DNA from: Gudongella sp046224405
GTDB lineage: Bacteria > Bacillota > Clostridia > Tissierellales > Tissierellaceae
Reading direction: 5' to 3'
DNA length: 64,000 nt
Assembly: GCF_046224405.1 (NCBI RefSeq)
Contig: NZ_JBJXRK010000003.1
Location: 1 to 64,000, forward strand
The notes beneath the pieces are model-generated. The model worked only from the letters and a program-made list of their open reading frames with translations. It was not told the DNA's origin and searched no databases. Shown piece by piece: positions 51,312 to 61,062 of this stretch. How positions within the stretch are numbered: position 1 is the stretch's first letter; every line of letters begins with the position of its first letter. The translations under genes and the position numbers were made by a program.

Positions 51312-53756
51312 ATGAGTTTTGCAGAAATTATTATCGATCATAAATCCACCAGTGTGGATAGACGGTTTACCTATCATATACCAGATCAACTCCTTGATGA
51401 TGCTAAGGTTGGAGTGAGGGTGGTTGTACCATTTGGTAGATACAACAAACCAACCATGGGAATAATTGTTGAAAAGACTGAAAACCTCAAGGCACAATTC
51501 AAGACCAAGGATATACTAAGAATACTTGATGATAAACCATTGATATCGGAAAAAAAACTTGAGTTGGCAAAATGGATTAAAGAGGAATACCTTTGTACTG
51601 GGTTTGAATCAATGCAGCCCATATTGCCACCAGGAGATTTCAGGGACATTTATACAATCGTAGAAGCTAGGGAGGATTTTATAGGATTTGACATTTTGTC
51701 TGAAAATGGAAAGAGAATTCTGTACCACCTTTTAGAGGTAGGGAAAATGGAGTATTCCCAACTTAGAAATCTATACAATGACAGCGGATTTAACAAGGAA
51801 ATATCTCTTCTTGAAAAAAGTGGAGCTGTAAGGCTGAATCTGCAAGTCAGGATGAAGACCACAACCAGAGTTGAAAAACATATTGTTCCAAATTCCGATA
51901 TATCGTATCTGAAGGGTATGGAGATTGTTGGAAAAGGTGCAAAAAAACAGCTTAAGATTTGGGAGTTTATTAACAAAACCAAGGAAACTCAAGTGAAAAA
52001 ACTACTATTGGAATTTAACACGAGCCTCTCAGTACTAAAAGCCATGGAAAAGAAAAATCTGGTCAGGCTAGAAGATAGAGTAGTTTACGAAAGACCTATA
52101 CCAAACGAAATTCCAAGCTATAAAAGAATTGAACTCAATTCAGAACAGAGGGTTGTTTTTGATGGTATAGTAAATTCACAAAATAATCTATCGCTTATTC
52201 ATGGAATAACCGGTAGTGGCAAGACAGAAATTTATCTTCAGTTGGTGGAGGAGATGCTCCAAAGAGGTAAGAATTCAATAATACTAGTACCTGAAATATC
52301 CCTTACTCCACAAACTACAGACAGATTTGTTGGGAGATTTGGCAACCAGGTGGCTATACTGCACAGTAAGCTTACACAGCATGAAAGGTTTGATCAATGG
52401 AGAAGGATCAAATCAGGTGAATATAATATCGTTATTGGTGCGAGATCTGCTTTGTTCGCACCTTTCAACAATCTTGGACTTATAGTCATAGATGAAGAAC
52501 ATGAGAACACTTACAAATCCTCCAACAACCCAAAATACAGCACTGTAGAGGTTGCCAAAAAAATCGTTGAGCTGGAAGGTGCCAGGCTTGTTCTGGGTAC
52601 AGCTACACCTTCTGTTGAGACATATTACAAGGCAAAATATGGTGAATTTCAATTATATGAGCTAAGGAATAGAGCCACAAGAAACTCCTTGCCTTCAATT
52701 AGGATCGTCGATATGAGAAATGAACTTCAAGAGGGTAATCGATCAATATTCAGCAGAGATCTTTATAATGAGATGGAAAAAACCCTTAAAGATAGAAATC
52801 AATTGATACTGTTTTTAAATAGAAGAGGGTACACAGGATTCATAACCTGTAGAAGTTGCGGCTATGTTGCCAAATGCAATAATTGCGACATCAGTCTTAC
52901 CTACCACAGATCCACCAATAGGCTTAGGTGTCATTATTGTGGTGAAACACACGCGGTTCCAACTTCATGCCCATCATGTGGAAGCAGTTATTTCAAAAGC
53001 TTTGGAATCGGAACTGAAAGAGTTGAAGAGGAAACTAGGAAGCTTTTTCCAAATGCAAGGGTCTCTAGAATGGACAGTGATAATATTAAGACCAGAGATG
53101 ATTATGAGATAGCATTGGAATCAATGAAGAAAAAAGAAATAGATATTTTGATTGGAACTCAAATGATTTCAAAGGGGCTTGATTTTCCTTCTGTAACCTT
53201 GGTTGGAATAATTGCTGCTGATACCACTCTTAACTTACCTGATTTCAGAGCTCCTGAGAGAACTTTTCAACTTATTACCCAGGTAGCGGGAAGGGCTGGG
53301 AGAGGAGAGGTTGAAGGGAATGTGATTCTGCAAACTTACAACCCTGAGCATTACAGCATAACAGCGGCTATGGATAATAATTACAAGGAGTTCTTTCGAA
53401 GTGAACTGGACCTCAGACGGGAGTTTGGTTATCCTCCGTATAAAGAGATAGCTACAGTTACCCTGTTTGGCAGGAATAATCAGAAAGTTATGGACTCCAT
53501 TGAAAAATCATCATCTGCACTAATTGATTTGGTGAGGGAATCAGGTTTGATGGATATTGAAGTTCTTGGTCCAAATCCTGCACCTTTAGAGAAGATCAAT
53601 AACAATTACAGATGGCAGATTTTATTAAAATTTGGTTACAATCATAGTAAAGATATAAGGGATATAATACGTAGGGTATATACTATAGATAAGGGTAATT
53701 TAATTGAAGATGAAGTAAAAACAAGCATAGACATCAACCCGAACAGCATATTATAA
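51312..53756 (+). CDS. priA: primosomal protein N' (replication restart helicase PriA)
   Basis: 814 residues from ATG 51312 (AAGGGAGTTATTAT upstream). N-terminal 3'-DNA-end-binding domain, helicase motifs (ITGSGKTEIYL, VIDEEHENTYK, ILFLNRRGYT, QVAGRAGRGEVEGN) and a zinc region of paired Cys (CRSCGYVAKCNNC, CHYCGE, CPSCGSS). It reloads the replisome at collapsed forks. Confidence 0.96.
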   Translation: MSFAEIIIDHKSTSVDRRFTYHIPDQLLDDAKVGVRVVVPFGRYNKPTMGIIVEKTENLKAQFKTKDILRILDDKPLISEKKLELAKWIKEEYLCTGFESMQPILPPGDFRDIYTIVEAREDFIGFDILSENGKRILYHLLEVGKMEYSQLRNLYNDSGFNKEISLLEKSGAVRLNLQVRMKTTTRVEKHIVPNSDISYLKGMEIVGKGAKKQLKIWEFINKTKETQVKKLLLEFNTSLSVLKAMEKKNLVRLEDRVVYERPIPNEIPSYKRIELNSEQRVVFDGIVNSQNNLSLIHGITGSGKTEIYLQLVEEMLQRGKNSIILVPEISLTPQTTDRFVGRFGNQVAILHSKLTQHERFDQWRRIKSGEYNIVIGARSALFAPFNNLGLIVIDEEHENTYKSSNNPKYSTVEVAKKIVELEGARLVLGTATPSVETYYKAKYGEFQLYELRNRATRNSLPSIRIVDMRNELQEGNRSIFSRDLYNEMEKTLKDRNQLILFLNRRGYTGFITCRSCGYVAKCNNCDISLTYHRSTNRLRCHYCGETHAVPTSCPSCGSSYFKSFGIGTERVEEETRKLFPNARVSRMDSDNIKTRDDYEIALESMKKKEIDILIGTQMISKGLDFPSVTLVGIIAADTTLNLPDFRAPERTFQLITQVAGRAGRGEVEGNVILQTYNPEHYSITAAMDNNYKEFFRSELDLRREFGYPPYKEIATVTLFGRNNQKVMDSIEKSSSALIDLVRESGLMDIEVLGPNPAPLEKINNNYRWQILLKFGYNHSKDIRDIIRRVYTIDKGNLIEDEVKTSIDINPNSIL

Positions 53757-53779
53757 AGTGAATTAGAAGGAGGACTGAA

Positions 53780-54253
53780 ATGGCATTGCGGAAAGTTAGG
53801 TTGGACGGGGATCCAATATTAAGAAAAAGATCCAGGGATGTATCTGAAGTAGATGATAGGATATTACAGCTTCTGGATGATATGGTTGAAACCATGAGAC
53901 ATGAGAATGGTATCGGTCTCGCAGCTCCCCAGGTAGGTATTTTAAAGAGAGTAATAACAATAGATGTTGGAGAGGAGCCAATTAAGGCAATAAATCCAGT
54001 GATAGAAGAAGAAGAAGGTTCAGTAGAGGGTCTGGAAGGTTGTTTGTCTGTCCCAGACTTGGCAGGGACAGTGGCTAGACCTGAAAGTATAACTGTTACA
54101 TTTATGAATGAAAAGGGAGAGCAGATAAAAATGAAGCCGTCTGGCTATCTGGCCAGAGTTTTCTGCCATGAAATAGATCATTTGGACGGTATTTTGTATA
54201 CTGACAAAGCAAAAGAGGTTCATGAAAATATTGCTGAGGATGATGAAATATAA
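53780..54253 (+). CDS. def: peptide deformylase
   Basis: 157 residues. Three metal motifs: GIGLAAPQVG, EGCLSVP and HEIDHLDG. Removes the formyl group from new proteins. It overlaps fmt by one base (TAATG), so the formylation and deformylation enzymes are translated together. Confidence 0.97.
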   Translation: MALRKVRLDGDPILRKRSRDVSEVDDRILQLLDDMVETMRHENGIGLAAPQVGILKRVITIDVGEEPIKAINPVIEEEEGSVEGLEGCLSVPDLAGTVARPESITVTFMNEKGEQIKMKPSGYLARVFCHEIDHLDGILYTDKAKEVHENIAEDDEI

Positions 54254-55179
54254 TGAAGATAATCTATATGGGGACTCCAGAGTTTGCAGTTAAGGCATTG
54301 GAAAGTATACATTCAGAAGGTCATGAAGTTCTTCTTGTCATAACGCAGATTGACAAGAAAAGAGGAAGAGGGAAAAAATTACAGCCCACACCTGTTAAGG
54401 AAAAGGCGATTGAACTTGGACTTGAAGTATACCAGCCAGATGACATCAATTCAGACGAGTCATATGACCGAATATCTGCACTTGAACCGGATTTTATTGT
54501 TGTAGCAGCGTACGGTCAGATTCTAAAGAAGAGAATCCTTGAAATACCAAAATATAATTGTCTAAATATACACGCTTCACTACTTCCAAAGTACAGAGGT
54601 GCGGCTCCAATAAACTGGGCAATAGCAAACGGGGAAGATACAACTGGCATAACTATTATGAATATGGAAGAAGGACTAGATACTGGTGCAATGGTCCTAC
54701 AAGCTGAAATTCCCATTAATTGGGAAGATGACTCAGAGATTATTCACGATAAGCTATCTCTTTTGGGTGCCAAGCTGATAATCGATGCAATAGAGCTTAT
54801 AGTGTCTGGAAAAGCTGAATTCATTCCTCAGAAGCATGAAAAATCAAGTTACGCACCGATTATGTATAAAGGTGTCGGAAATATTGATTGGACCAAGACC
54901 GCGAATGAGATCTACAAGAAAATTATGGGTCTAAAGCCTTGGCCTTCTGCTTTTACGGAATACAAAGGTCAAAAGATAAAAATCCACAAAGTTGAAGTTG
55001 AAATAAAGAAGCATGAACATTCACCAGGGACAATAACAGAGGTTGATCCAAATGGAATAAGGGTGGCAGTATCAGATGGTTTTGTAATAATAAAAGAGCT
55101 CCAATTCCCAGGTAAAAGATCCATGTCCGTTAAGGAACTGTTGTTGGGGAATGATATTGAAGAGGGTTATATATTTTAG
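54253..55179 (+). CDS. fmt: methionyl-tRNA formyltransferase
   Basis: 308 residues. YMGTPEFAVKALESI, the catalytic region LNIHASLLPKYRGAAPINWA, GEDTTGITIM and a C-terminal tRNA-binding domain starting near residue 205. It formylates initiator Met-tRNA with 10-formyl-tetrahydrofolate. Confidence 0.97.
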   Translation: MKIIYMGTPEFAVKALESIHSEGHEVLLVITQIDKKRGRGKKLQPTPVKEKAIELGLEVYQPDDINSDESYDRISALEPDFIVVAAYGQILKKRILEIPKYNCLNIHASLLPKYRGAAPINWAIANGEDTTGITIMNMEEGLDTGAMVLQAEIPINWEDDSEIIHDKLSLLGAKLIIDAIELIVSGKAEFIPQKHEKSSYAPIMYKGVGNIDWTKTANEIYKKIMGLKPWPSAFTEYKGQKIKIHKVEVEIKKHEHSPGTITEVDPNGIRVAVSDGFVIIKELQFPGKRSMSVKELLLGNDIEEGYIF

Positions 55180-55194
55180 AGAAGAGGGATACTA

Positions 55195-55878
55195 ATGTAT
55201 ACAGGTATTTATGGAAGTTCATGGATGATTTTTGTTTTGCCAGCGATCTTATTTGCTGGTTATGCACAAATGAAGGTTAAAACCACTTTTTCACAGTATC
55301 TTAAAGTTCCCAGTGAATCGGGGATGACTGGCGCTCAGATTGCCAGACATATCCTGGATAGGAATGACCTGGGAGATATTCCAATTGAGGCAGTTAGGGG
55401 AAACCTTACAGATCACTATGATCCAGGAAAGAGAGTAATAAGGTTGTCACAGAATGTTTATTCAGGCAGCAGCATAGCATCTGTAAGTGTGGCCGCCCAT
55501 GAGGTAGGTCATGCAATACAGCATGCTGAGGGCTACTTTCCATTGATTCTCAGAAACAATATAGCACCGATAGCAAGCTTTGGATCAAGATTGGTTTGGG
55601 TATTCATAATATTGGGCTTTATCATAAGCCCATTCTTCATCGATGTTGGAATAGCATTGTTTCTTGCCGCAGTATTGTTTCAGATTGTTACACTTCCTGT
55701 GGAGTTCAATGCAAGTAAGAGGGCGATGAGGAGTTTAGAGGAAGGGTTGATTCCTGCTCAGAGTATAAAGCCTGCGAAGAAGGTCTTGAATGCAGCTGCA
55801 TTGACATATGTTGCGGCTACCATAGTTGCTTTAGCAGAGCTTTTGAGATTGCTGGCTATAAGCGGAAGAAGGAGATAA
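55195..55878 (+). CDS. YugP-family zinc-dependent membrane metallopeptidase
   Basis: 227 residues, N-terminal and three C-terminal membrane segments. The zinc site reads VAAHEVGHAIQHAE (HExxH) at about residues 99-112. This DUF2268-unrelated family (YugP, Zn_peptidase_2) is known in Firmicutes, and its substrate is unknown. It lies between fmt and rsmB as in many Clostridia. A hairpin follows the stop. Confidence 0.9.
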   Translation: MYTGIYGSSWMIFVLPAILFAGYAQMKVKTTFSQYLKVPSESGMTGAQIARHILDRNDLGDIPIEAVRGNLTDHYDPGKRVIRLSQNVYSGSSIASVSVAAHEVGHAIQHAEGYFPLILRNNIAPIASFGSRLVWVFIILGFIISPFFIDVGIALFLAAVLFQIVTLPVEFNASKRAMRSLEEGLIPAQSIKPAKKVLNAAALTYVAATIVALAELLRLLAISGRRR

Positions 55879-55901
55879 GGGGGGAATTATCCCCCTTTTT
55901 T
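55877..55901 (+). terminator. terminator after the YugP-like gene
   Basis: AAGGGGG (55877-55883) pairs with CCCCCTT (55891-55897), then TTTT. rsmB follows 12 bases later, so some read-through is likely. Confidence 0.7.
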
Positions 55902-55912
55902 GGAGGGTTGAG

Positions 55913-57247
55913 ATGTTAAGTGTAAGAGACGCAGCAATAAGAGTTCTGTCAGAAATTGAGAATGAAGGTAAATTTTCCAACAAGATACTCCAAGAATACT
56001 CAGAATCAGACCTATCCAAGGAAGATTTGAGACTTCTAAGAGAGCTTGTATATGGTGTTGTTGAGAATAGGATGTACATCGACAGAATAATAAAATCTGC
56101 TTCCAATGTAAAAATGAAGAAAATCCATCCAATGATACTTCAGATATTGAGAATAGGAGTCTACCAGATTGGATTTATGGATAGGATACCAGCACATGCG
56201 TCGATAAATGAATCAGTTAAATTGGCAAAAAAGTATGGACACAAGGGAACGATAGGTTACGTAAATGGAGTTTTAAGGAGGGTTGAGAGAGAAAGTGAAA
56301 AATACTTTACCAATGATGAGCCAGTGACAGTGGAAGAACTGGCAATAAGATACTCCCATCCGGTGTATCTGGTAAAGCTGTGGAATGATCAATACGGATT
56401 GGAATTTACTAAGGATCTTTTAAAGGCTAACAACTCTAGACCACTGCTTAGCATAAGAGTTAATACATTAAAGGTAGAGAGGAAAGAACTAATAGATAGA
56501 TTGAGTAAATATAATCTTGAACTCATGAGGGGAGAGCTGTCTGAAGATTGTATAAAGGTTGCAAACCCAGAAAATATTACGGAAACTAAAGAATTTAAAG
56601 ACGGTTTGTTTACAATTCAGGATGAGAGCAGTATGATGGTTGCTGAAACTGCATGTCCAAAGGAGAATGATTTGGTTTTGGATGTGTGTAGCGCCCCTGG
56701 TGGCAAAGCTACACATATTGCTCAAAGAATGAACAATACGGGTAGGATTATTGCGAGAGATCTGTACACTCAAAAGATCGACCTTGTAATGGAAAATGCA
56801 ACAAGACTTGGTGTAGATATCATAGACGGCGAGGTTTATGATGCTTCCATGTTCGATGAATCTTTGAGAGACTTAATTGATATCTGCATTGTTGATGCTC
56901 CCTGCTCTGGCTTTGGATTGCTCAGAAGAAAACCTGATATTAAATTCAATAGAAAGCCGGAAGATGTGGATGTGCTGATAAAACTACAGTCTGATATACT
57001 GGATAAATCTGCCGGGTATGTTAAATCTGGAGGGAAGCTTATATATAGCACCTGCACGCTAAATATGGAGGAAAATCTAAACCAGATAAAAAGATTTTTG
57101 GATAGGAATAGTAGCTTTAAGTTGGAGCCAATTGAATTCCCCGGTGGGAATATGTTGAGTGATACACAAAAACAAGGTTATATTGAATTGTATCCACACA
57201 GACATGGGACGGATGGATTTTTTATTGCGAGTATGATAAAAGCATAG
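55913..57247 (+). CDS. rsmB: 16S rRNA (cytosine-967-C5)-methyltransferase
   Basis: 444 residues. NusB-like N-terminal RNA-binding domain (about 1-140), then a class I methyltransferase: VCSAPGGKATHIAQ, DAPCSGFGLLRRKPDIKF and the catalytic Cys in IYSTCTLNMEEN. Uses S-adenosylmethionine to methylate C967. Confidence 0.95.
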   Translation: MLSVRDAAIRVLSEIENEGKFSNKILQEYSESDLSKEDLRLLRELVYGVVENRMYIDRIIKSASNVKMKKIHPMILQILRIGVYQIGFMDRIPAHASINESVKLAKKYGHKGTIGYVNGVLRRVERESEKYFTNDEPVTVEELAIRYSHPVYLVKLWNDQYGLEFTKDLLKANNSRPLLSIRVNTLKVERKELIDRLSKYNLELMRGELSEDCIKVANPENITETKEFKDGLFTIQDESSMMVAETACPKENDLVLDVCSAPGGKATHIAQRMNNTGRIIARDLYTQKIDLVMENATRLGVDIIDGEVYDASMFDESLRDLIDICIVDAPCSGFGLLRRKPDIKFNRKPEDVDVLIKLQSDILDKSAGYVKSGGKLIYSTCTLNMEENLNQIKRFLDRNSSFKLEPIEFPGGNMLSDTQKQGYIELYPHRHGTDGFFIASMIKA

Positions 57248-57284
57248 ATGTCTGATCGAAAAAAAATAGTTTATGGAATCATGG

Positions 57285-57290
57285 TATAAT
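57285..57290 (+). promoter_or_regulatory. extended -10 box before rlmN
   Basis: TATAAT preceded by ATGG, 22 bases before the chosen rlmN start. No convincing -35 box. If active, it makes rlmN starts upstream of about 57296 impossible. Confidence 0.4.
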
Positions 57291-57311
57291 ATGAACGGAG
57301 AGTTGAAATAT

Positions 57312-58340
57312 ATGGAATTAAACAGTATGACCCACAACAAATTAAAGGAAATAATCACGCAAAGAGGCGAAAAAGGATTTAGGGCTGAACAGATATTTAG
57401 GTACTTTCATCAGCAGGATGGACAGGGTATAATGGAGATGGGACAAGTACCTCTAAGTTTGAGGGAGGAGTTAAGCTCTAGCTACACTGTAAACAACATA
57501 AAAATACTTCACAAGTTTAAATCCGAGTCTGATGGCACTATAAAGTATTTATTTTTACTTCCAGATGATAATATCATAGAAAGCGTTGTGATGGGCTATG
57601 CTCATGGATATTCTCAATGTATATCAACACAGGTGGGATGTAAAATGGGATGTAGTTTTTGTGCCTCCACAAAGGATGGTCTTGTCCGGAATCTTACTGC
57701 TGCTGAAATGGCAAATCAGATATATGAGGCCGAGAAAGACCTTGGCGTAAGAATATCCAATGTTGTTTTAATGGGTAGTGGTGAGCCTTTGGACAATTAT
57801 GAAAATGTAGTGGACTTTTTTGATATAATCAATAGTAAATTAGGCAGAAATATTAGTTTAAGGAGTATAACCTTATCTACCTGTGGAATTATTCCTGGAA
57901 TTTATAAACTTGCCCAAGAAAATATTCCAATAACACTTTCCATCTCTCTTCACTCTCCATTTGACGAAAAGAGAGCAGAAATAATGCCAATAGCAAAAAA
58001 ATACTGTTTAAAAGATTTGATGGAAGCTTTAAGACACTATTCAGATACGACAAACAGAAGAATTACTTTTGAGTATACCCTGATAAAGGGAACAAATGAT
58101 GGTGAAGAGGAAGCAAAGGAAATAGCCAGGTTACTGAATGGTATGTTGGCTCACGTGAATCTTATACCTTTAAATCCAATAAGGGAGTACAATGAAGGAA
58201 GGCCAGACAAAAATCATGTTCTAAAATTCCAGTCAATGCTAAAGAAGCTAGGAGTTGCAACCACCATTAGACGAGAAATGGGTTCAGATATCAGTGCGTC
58301 ATGTGGTCAGCTCAGACGAAGCGTACTGGAGGAAAAATAA
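57312..58340 (+). CDS. rlmN: dual-specificity 23S rRNA/tRNA adenine-C2 methyltransferase
   Basis: 342 residues from ATG 57312, chosen by the GGAGAG site upstream; earlier starts at 57273 and 57291 lie inside or just after a -10 box. Radical SAM CKMGCSFCAST (CxxxCxxC), LMGSGEPLDNYENV, SLHSPFDEKR, and the second catalytic Cys in SASCGQLR at the end. It methylates A2503 of 23S rRNA and A37 of some tRNAs. Confidence 0.94.
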   Translation: MELNSMTHNKLKEIITQRGEKGFRAEQIFRYFHQQDGQGIMEMGQVPLSLREELSSSYTVNNIKILHKFKSESDGTIKYLFLLPDDNIIESVVMGYAHGYSQCISTQVGCKMGCSFCASTKDGLVRNLTAAEMANQIYEAEKDLGVRISNVVLMGSGEPLDNYENVVDFFDIINSKLGRNISLRSITLSTCGIIPGIYKLAQENIPITLSISLHSPFDEKRAEIMPIAKKYCLKDLMEALRHYSDTTNRRITFEYTLIKGTNDGEEEAKEIARLLNGMLAHVNLIPLNPIREYNEGRPDKNHVLKFQSMLKKLGVATTIRREMGSDISASCGQLRRSVLEEK

Positions 58341-58355
58341 TAACGAGGTGATATC

Positions 58356-59084
58356 GTGAAGTTTGGAGCATCCAGTGATATAGGATTGGTAAGATCAATC
58401 AACCAGGATAGTTACTACATACCTGTAAATACTGCACTGCCTTTATTTATGGTAGCAGATGGTATGGGTGGACACAATGCTGGTGAAATTGCCAGTGTTA
58501 TGGCCATTGACAAGATTAGGGAATGGATGGCGGAGAATAGCACGGACCTGACTAATGTAAGAACCATAAAAAAATCAATAGTGAAGAGTGTGGAATATGC
58601 AAATAGGCATATATATAATCATGCTAAGGAGATTGAAGGCTGCAAGGGAATGGGAACAACTTTGACAATGCTATATGTGTTTGATGATAAGATTGTGGTT
58701 GGGCATGTAGGAGATAGTAGAGCCTACTTGATAACTTCGAATGAAATATCACAGATGACACAGGATCATTCATTGGTTCAACAGCTACTTGTGGAGGGAA
58801 AGATTTCGAAGAGAGAGGCAAAATCACATCCCCAAAAGAATGTTATTACTAGAGCTGTTGGAACTAGCAGTGATATTGAAGTTGATGTTTTAACTTTGGA
58901 TATCAAAAAAGACGATATTGTGATATTATGTAGCGATGGACTTACAAATATGGTTGCCGAGGAAGAGCTGAAGGATTTATTCATAGATGAAACCGACATA
59001 CAAAAGGCTTGCGAAAAGGCAATTGAAGGAGCAAAGTTAAAAGGTGGCAGCGACAATATTACTGTTTTGGGAATTAGATTTTAA
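58356..59084 (+). CDS. prpC: PP2C-family serine/threonine phosphatase
   Basis: 242 residues from GTG 58356. Metal-binding motifs: SINQDSYY, VADGMGGHNAGEIAS, GHVGDSRAYL, TQDHSLVQQ and SDNITVLG at the end. It reverses phosphorylation by the PASTA kinase encoded 11 bases downstream; the pair is coupled in most Firmicutes. Confidence 0.95.
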   Translation: MKFGASSDIGLVRSINQDSYYIPVNTALPLFMVADGMGGHNAGEIASVMAIDKIREWMAENSTDLTNVRTIKKSIVKSVEYANRHIYNHAKEIEGCKGMGTTLTMLYVFDDKIVVGHVGDSRAYLITSNEISQMTQDHSLVQQLLVEGKISKREAKSHPQKNVITRAVGTSSDIEVDVLTLDIKKDDIVILCSDGLTNMVAEEELKDLFIDETDIQKACEKAIEGAKLKGGSDNITVLGIRF

Positions 59085-59095
59085 CTGAGGTGAAG

Positions 59096-61060
59096 ATGAT
59101 GATAGGTAAAATGCTTGGAAATAGATATGAGATAATTGAACAAATTGGAAGCGGAGGCATGGCTTATGTGTATAAGGCTAAATGTCATTTGCTTGATAGG
59201 TTTGTAGCCATTAAGATTTTAAAGGAAGAATTTACAAATGATGAAGATTTCATAAGGAAGTTCAGAAGGGAATCTCAGGCTGCGGCAAGTCTTTCTCACC
59301 CCAATATTCTGAACATATATGATGTAGGGTCAGAAGAACAGGGCGATAAGAGAGTCCACTATATAGTAATGGAATATATCAAGGGTAAAACTCTGAAAGA
59401 AGTTATAGTGGATAATGACAAGTTAAAGATAGATCAGGCGTTATATTATGCCTCACAAATAGCGGAAGCACTTTCAAATGCACATAAGAATCATATAATT
59501 CACAGAGATATCAAACCACATAATATAATGATTACTGAAGATAACAGAGTTAAGGTAACTGACTTTGGAATTGCAAGAGCTGTTACTTCCTCCACAATCA
59601 CAACAACTTCAAGCGTTTTGGGATCAGTCCACTATTTTTCACCCGAACAGGCAAGAGGAGGATATACAGACGAAAAATCAGACATTTACTCGCTAGGTAT
59701 TGTAATGTATGAAATGATGACAGGGAAAGTCCCTTTTAATGGTGATACTCCTATTGGTGTGGCATTGAAGCATGTTCAAGAGGAAATTGTTCCACCTGCG
59801 GATGCTTCAACAGATATACCCAAAGAAGTAAATGACATAATAATGAAATGTGTAATGAAAAGACAAAGTGACAGATACCAAAATGTTGATGAATTATTGA
59901 GAGACCTAAGAGCATATATAGAAACCAGGACTGTACCAGAAAATAAGTCAATGGAAGAGACCAGTGATATGACTAGGGTCATACCAGCTGTTGGTCCAGA
60001 TACAGATTCTTCAAGGGGACAGAGAGTGAGCAGAAACAGGAAAAAGAAGAATGACAAGAATAAGGCATTTGTAGTTATAGCAGCTATTCTAGCAGCCTTT
60101 ATATTGGCTACAGGTATTTTTGCTGGTTACATGAGATTAAGAGATAACATTTCAGCGAATAATGATATTATGATGCCTTCTTTGATTGGTATGACACAGG
60201 AGGAAGCGTTAATAATTGCACAAGAAGAAGGTTTCCAGCTAAATGTTGTGGATAGTGTGCTAAACTCTGAATATGAGGCAGGTAGGATCATCTCACAGAA
60301 TGTAGATGAAGGAGTTAGGATAAGACCAGGGTATCCGGTTTCAGTTACTGTTAGCTTAGGCTCTGATTTGGTATCAGTTCCTCTTTTGGTGAACAGAACA
60401 CTGACTGAAGCAGAGGCCATACTCAAGGAAGCTGGATTAAGGATGAATGTTGAGTATGCTTTTTCTGATACCGTACCATTGGATGTTGTCATGGAACAAA
60501 GTATAGAGTCATTTACAGATGTGGAACCAAACACTAGAATTGACCTGATGGTAAGCAAGGGTGAGGAAGTAAGTGAAGTAATTATGATACAGTTGATTGG
60601 GACTCAAATAAGTAAAGCAATGAATGATATTGTTGCAATGGATCTCGTAGTTGGAGAAGTAACCTATGAACCAAACAATGATGTACCTGCAAATGAGGTA
60701 ACATGGCAATCCTATGATGCCGGTACGACTCTTGAAACCAAAACAGCTGTAGACCTGTATGTTTCATCAGGACCATCTCCTGAACCAGCACCTGTAGAGG
60801 AGCCACAGGATACGGACGATGAACAGCCCCAGGTAGGGGAAGAAAGTAGTTTCACGTTTACATTGACTCCGTTTACTGATAGAGATGATACAGAGGTAAC
60901 CATCTTTAGAAAACAGGGTGGAGACCCCACCATGGTATATTCTGCAACTCATAAGGCTAGTGACGGTGCATTCCAAGTTACTGTAGAGGGATTGCCAGGA
61001 GCGCAATTTGAGATTTATTATGATGGGATATATCAATTTACTAGAGTAAAAGAGGGTTGA
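59096..61060 (+). CDS. prkC: PASTA-domain serine/threonine kinase
   Basis: 654 residues from ATG 59096. Kinase domain (about 8-270): IGSGGMAYVYKA, VAIKILKEE, IIHRDIKPHNIM and VTDFGIARA. A membrane segment (about 325-345, KAFVVIAAILAAFILATGIF) then three PASTA repeats (near 355-550) and a short Pro/Glu-rich link with a C-terminal beta domain (about 585-654). It senses peptidoglycan fragments or lipid II outside and phosphorylates targets inside. Basic run SRNRKKKNDKNK precedes the membrane segment. Confidence 0.94.
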   Translation: MMIGKMLGNRYEIIEQIGSGGMAYVYKAKCHLLDRFVAIKILKEEFTNDEDFIRKFRRESQAAASLSHPNILNIYDVGSEEQGDKRVHYIVMEYIKGKTLKEVIVDNDKLKIDQALYYASQIAEALSNAHKNHIIHRDIKPHNIMITEDNRVKVTDFGIARAVTSSTITTTSSVLGSVHYFSPEQARGGYTDEKSDIYSLGIVMYEMMTGKVPFNGDTPIGVALKHVQEEIVPPADASTDIPKEVNDIIMKCVMKRQSDRYQNVDELLRDLRAYIETRTVPENKSMEETSDMTRVIPAVGPDTDSSRGQRVSRNRKKKNDKNKAFVVIAAILAAFILATGIFAGYMRLRDNISANNDIMMPSLIGMTQEEALIIAQEEGFQLNVVDSVLNSEYEAGRIISQNVDEGVRIRPGYPVSVTVSLGSDLVSVPLLVNRTLTEAEAILKEAGLRMNVEYAFSDTVPLDVVMEQSIESFTDVEPNTRIDLMVSKGEEVSEVIMIQLIGTQISKAMNDIVAMDLVVGEVTYEPNNDVPANEVTWQSYDAGTTLETKTAVDLYVSSGPSPEPAPVEEPQDTDDEQPQVGEESSFTFTLTPFTDRDDTEVTIFRKQGGDPTMVYSATHKASDGAFQVTVEGLPGAQFEIYYDGIYQFTRVKEG

Positions 61061-61062
61061 TT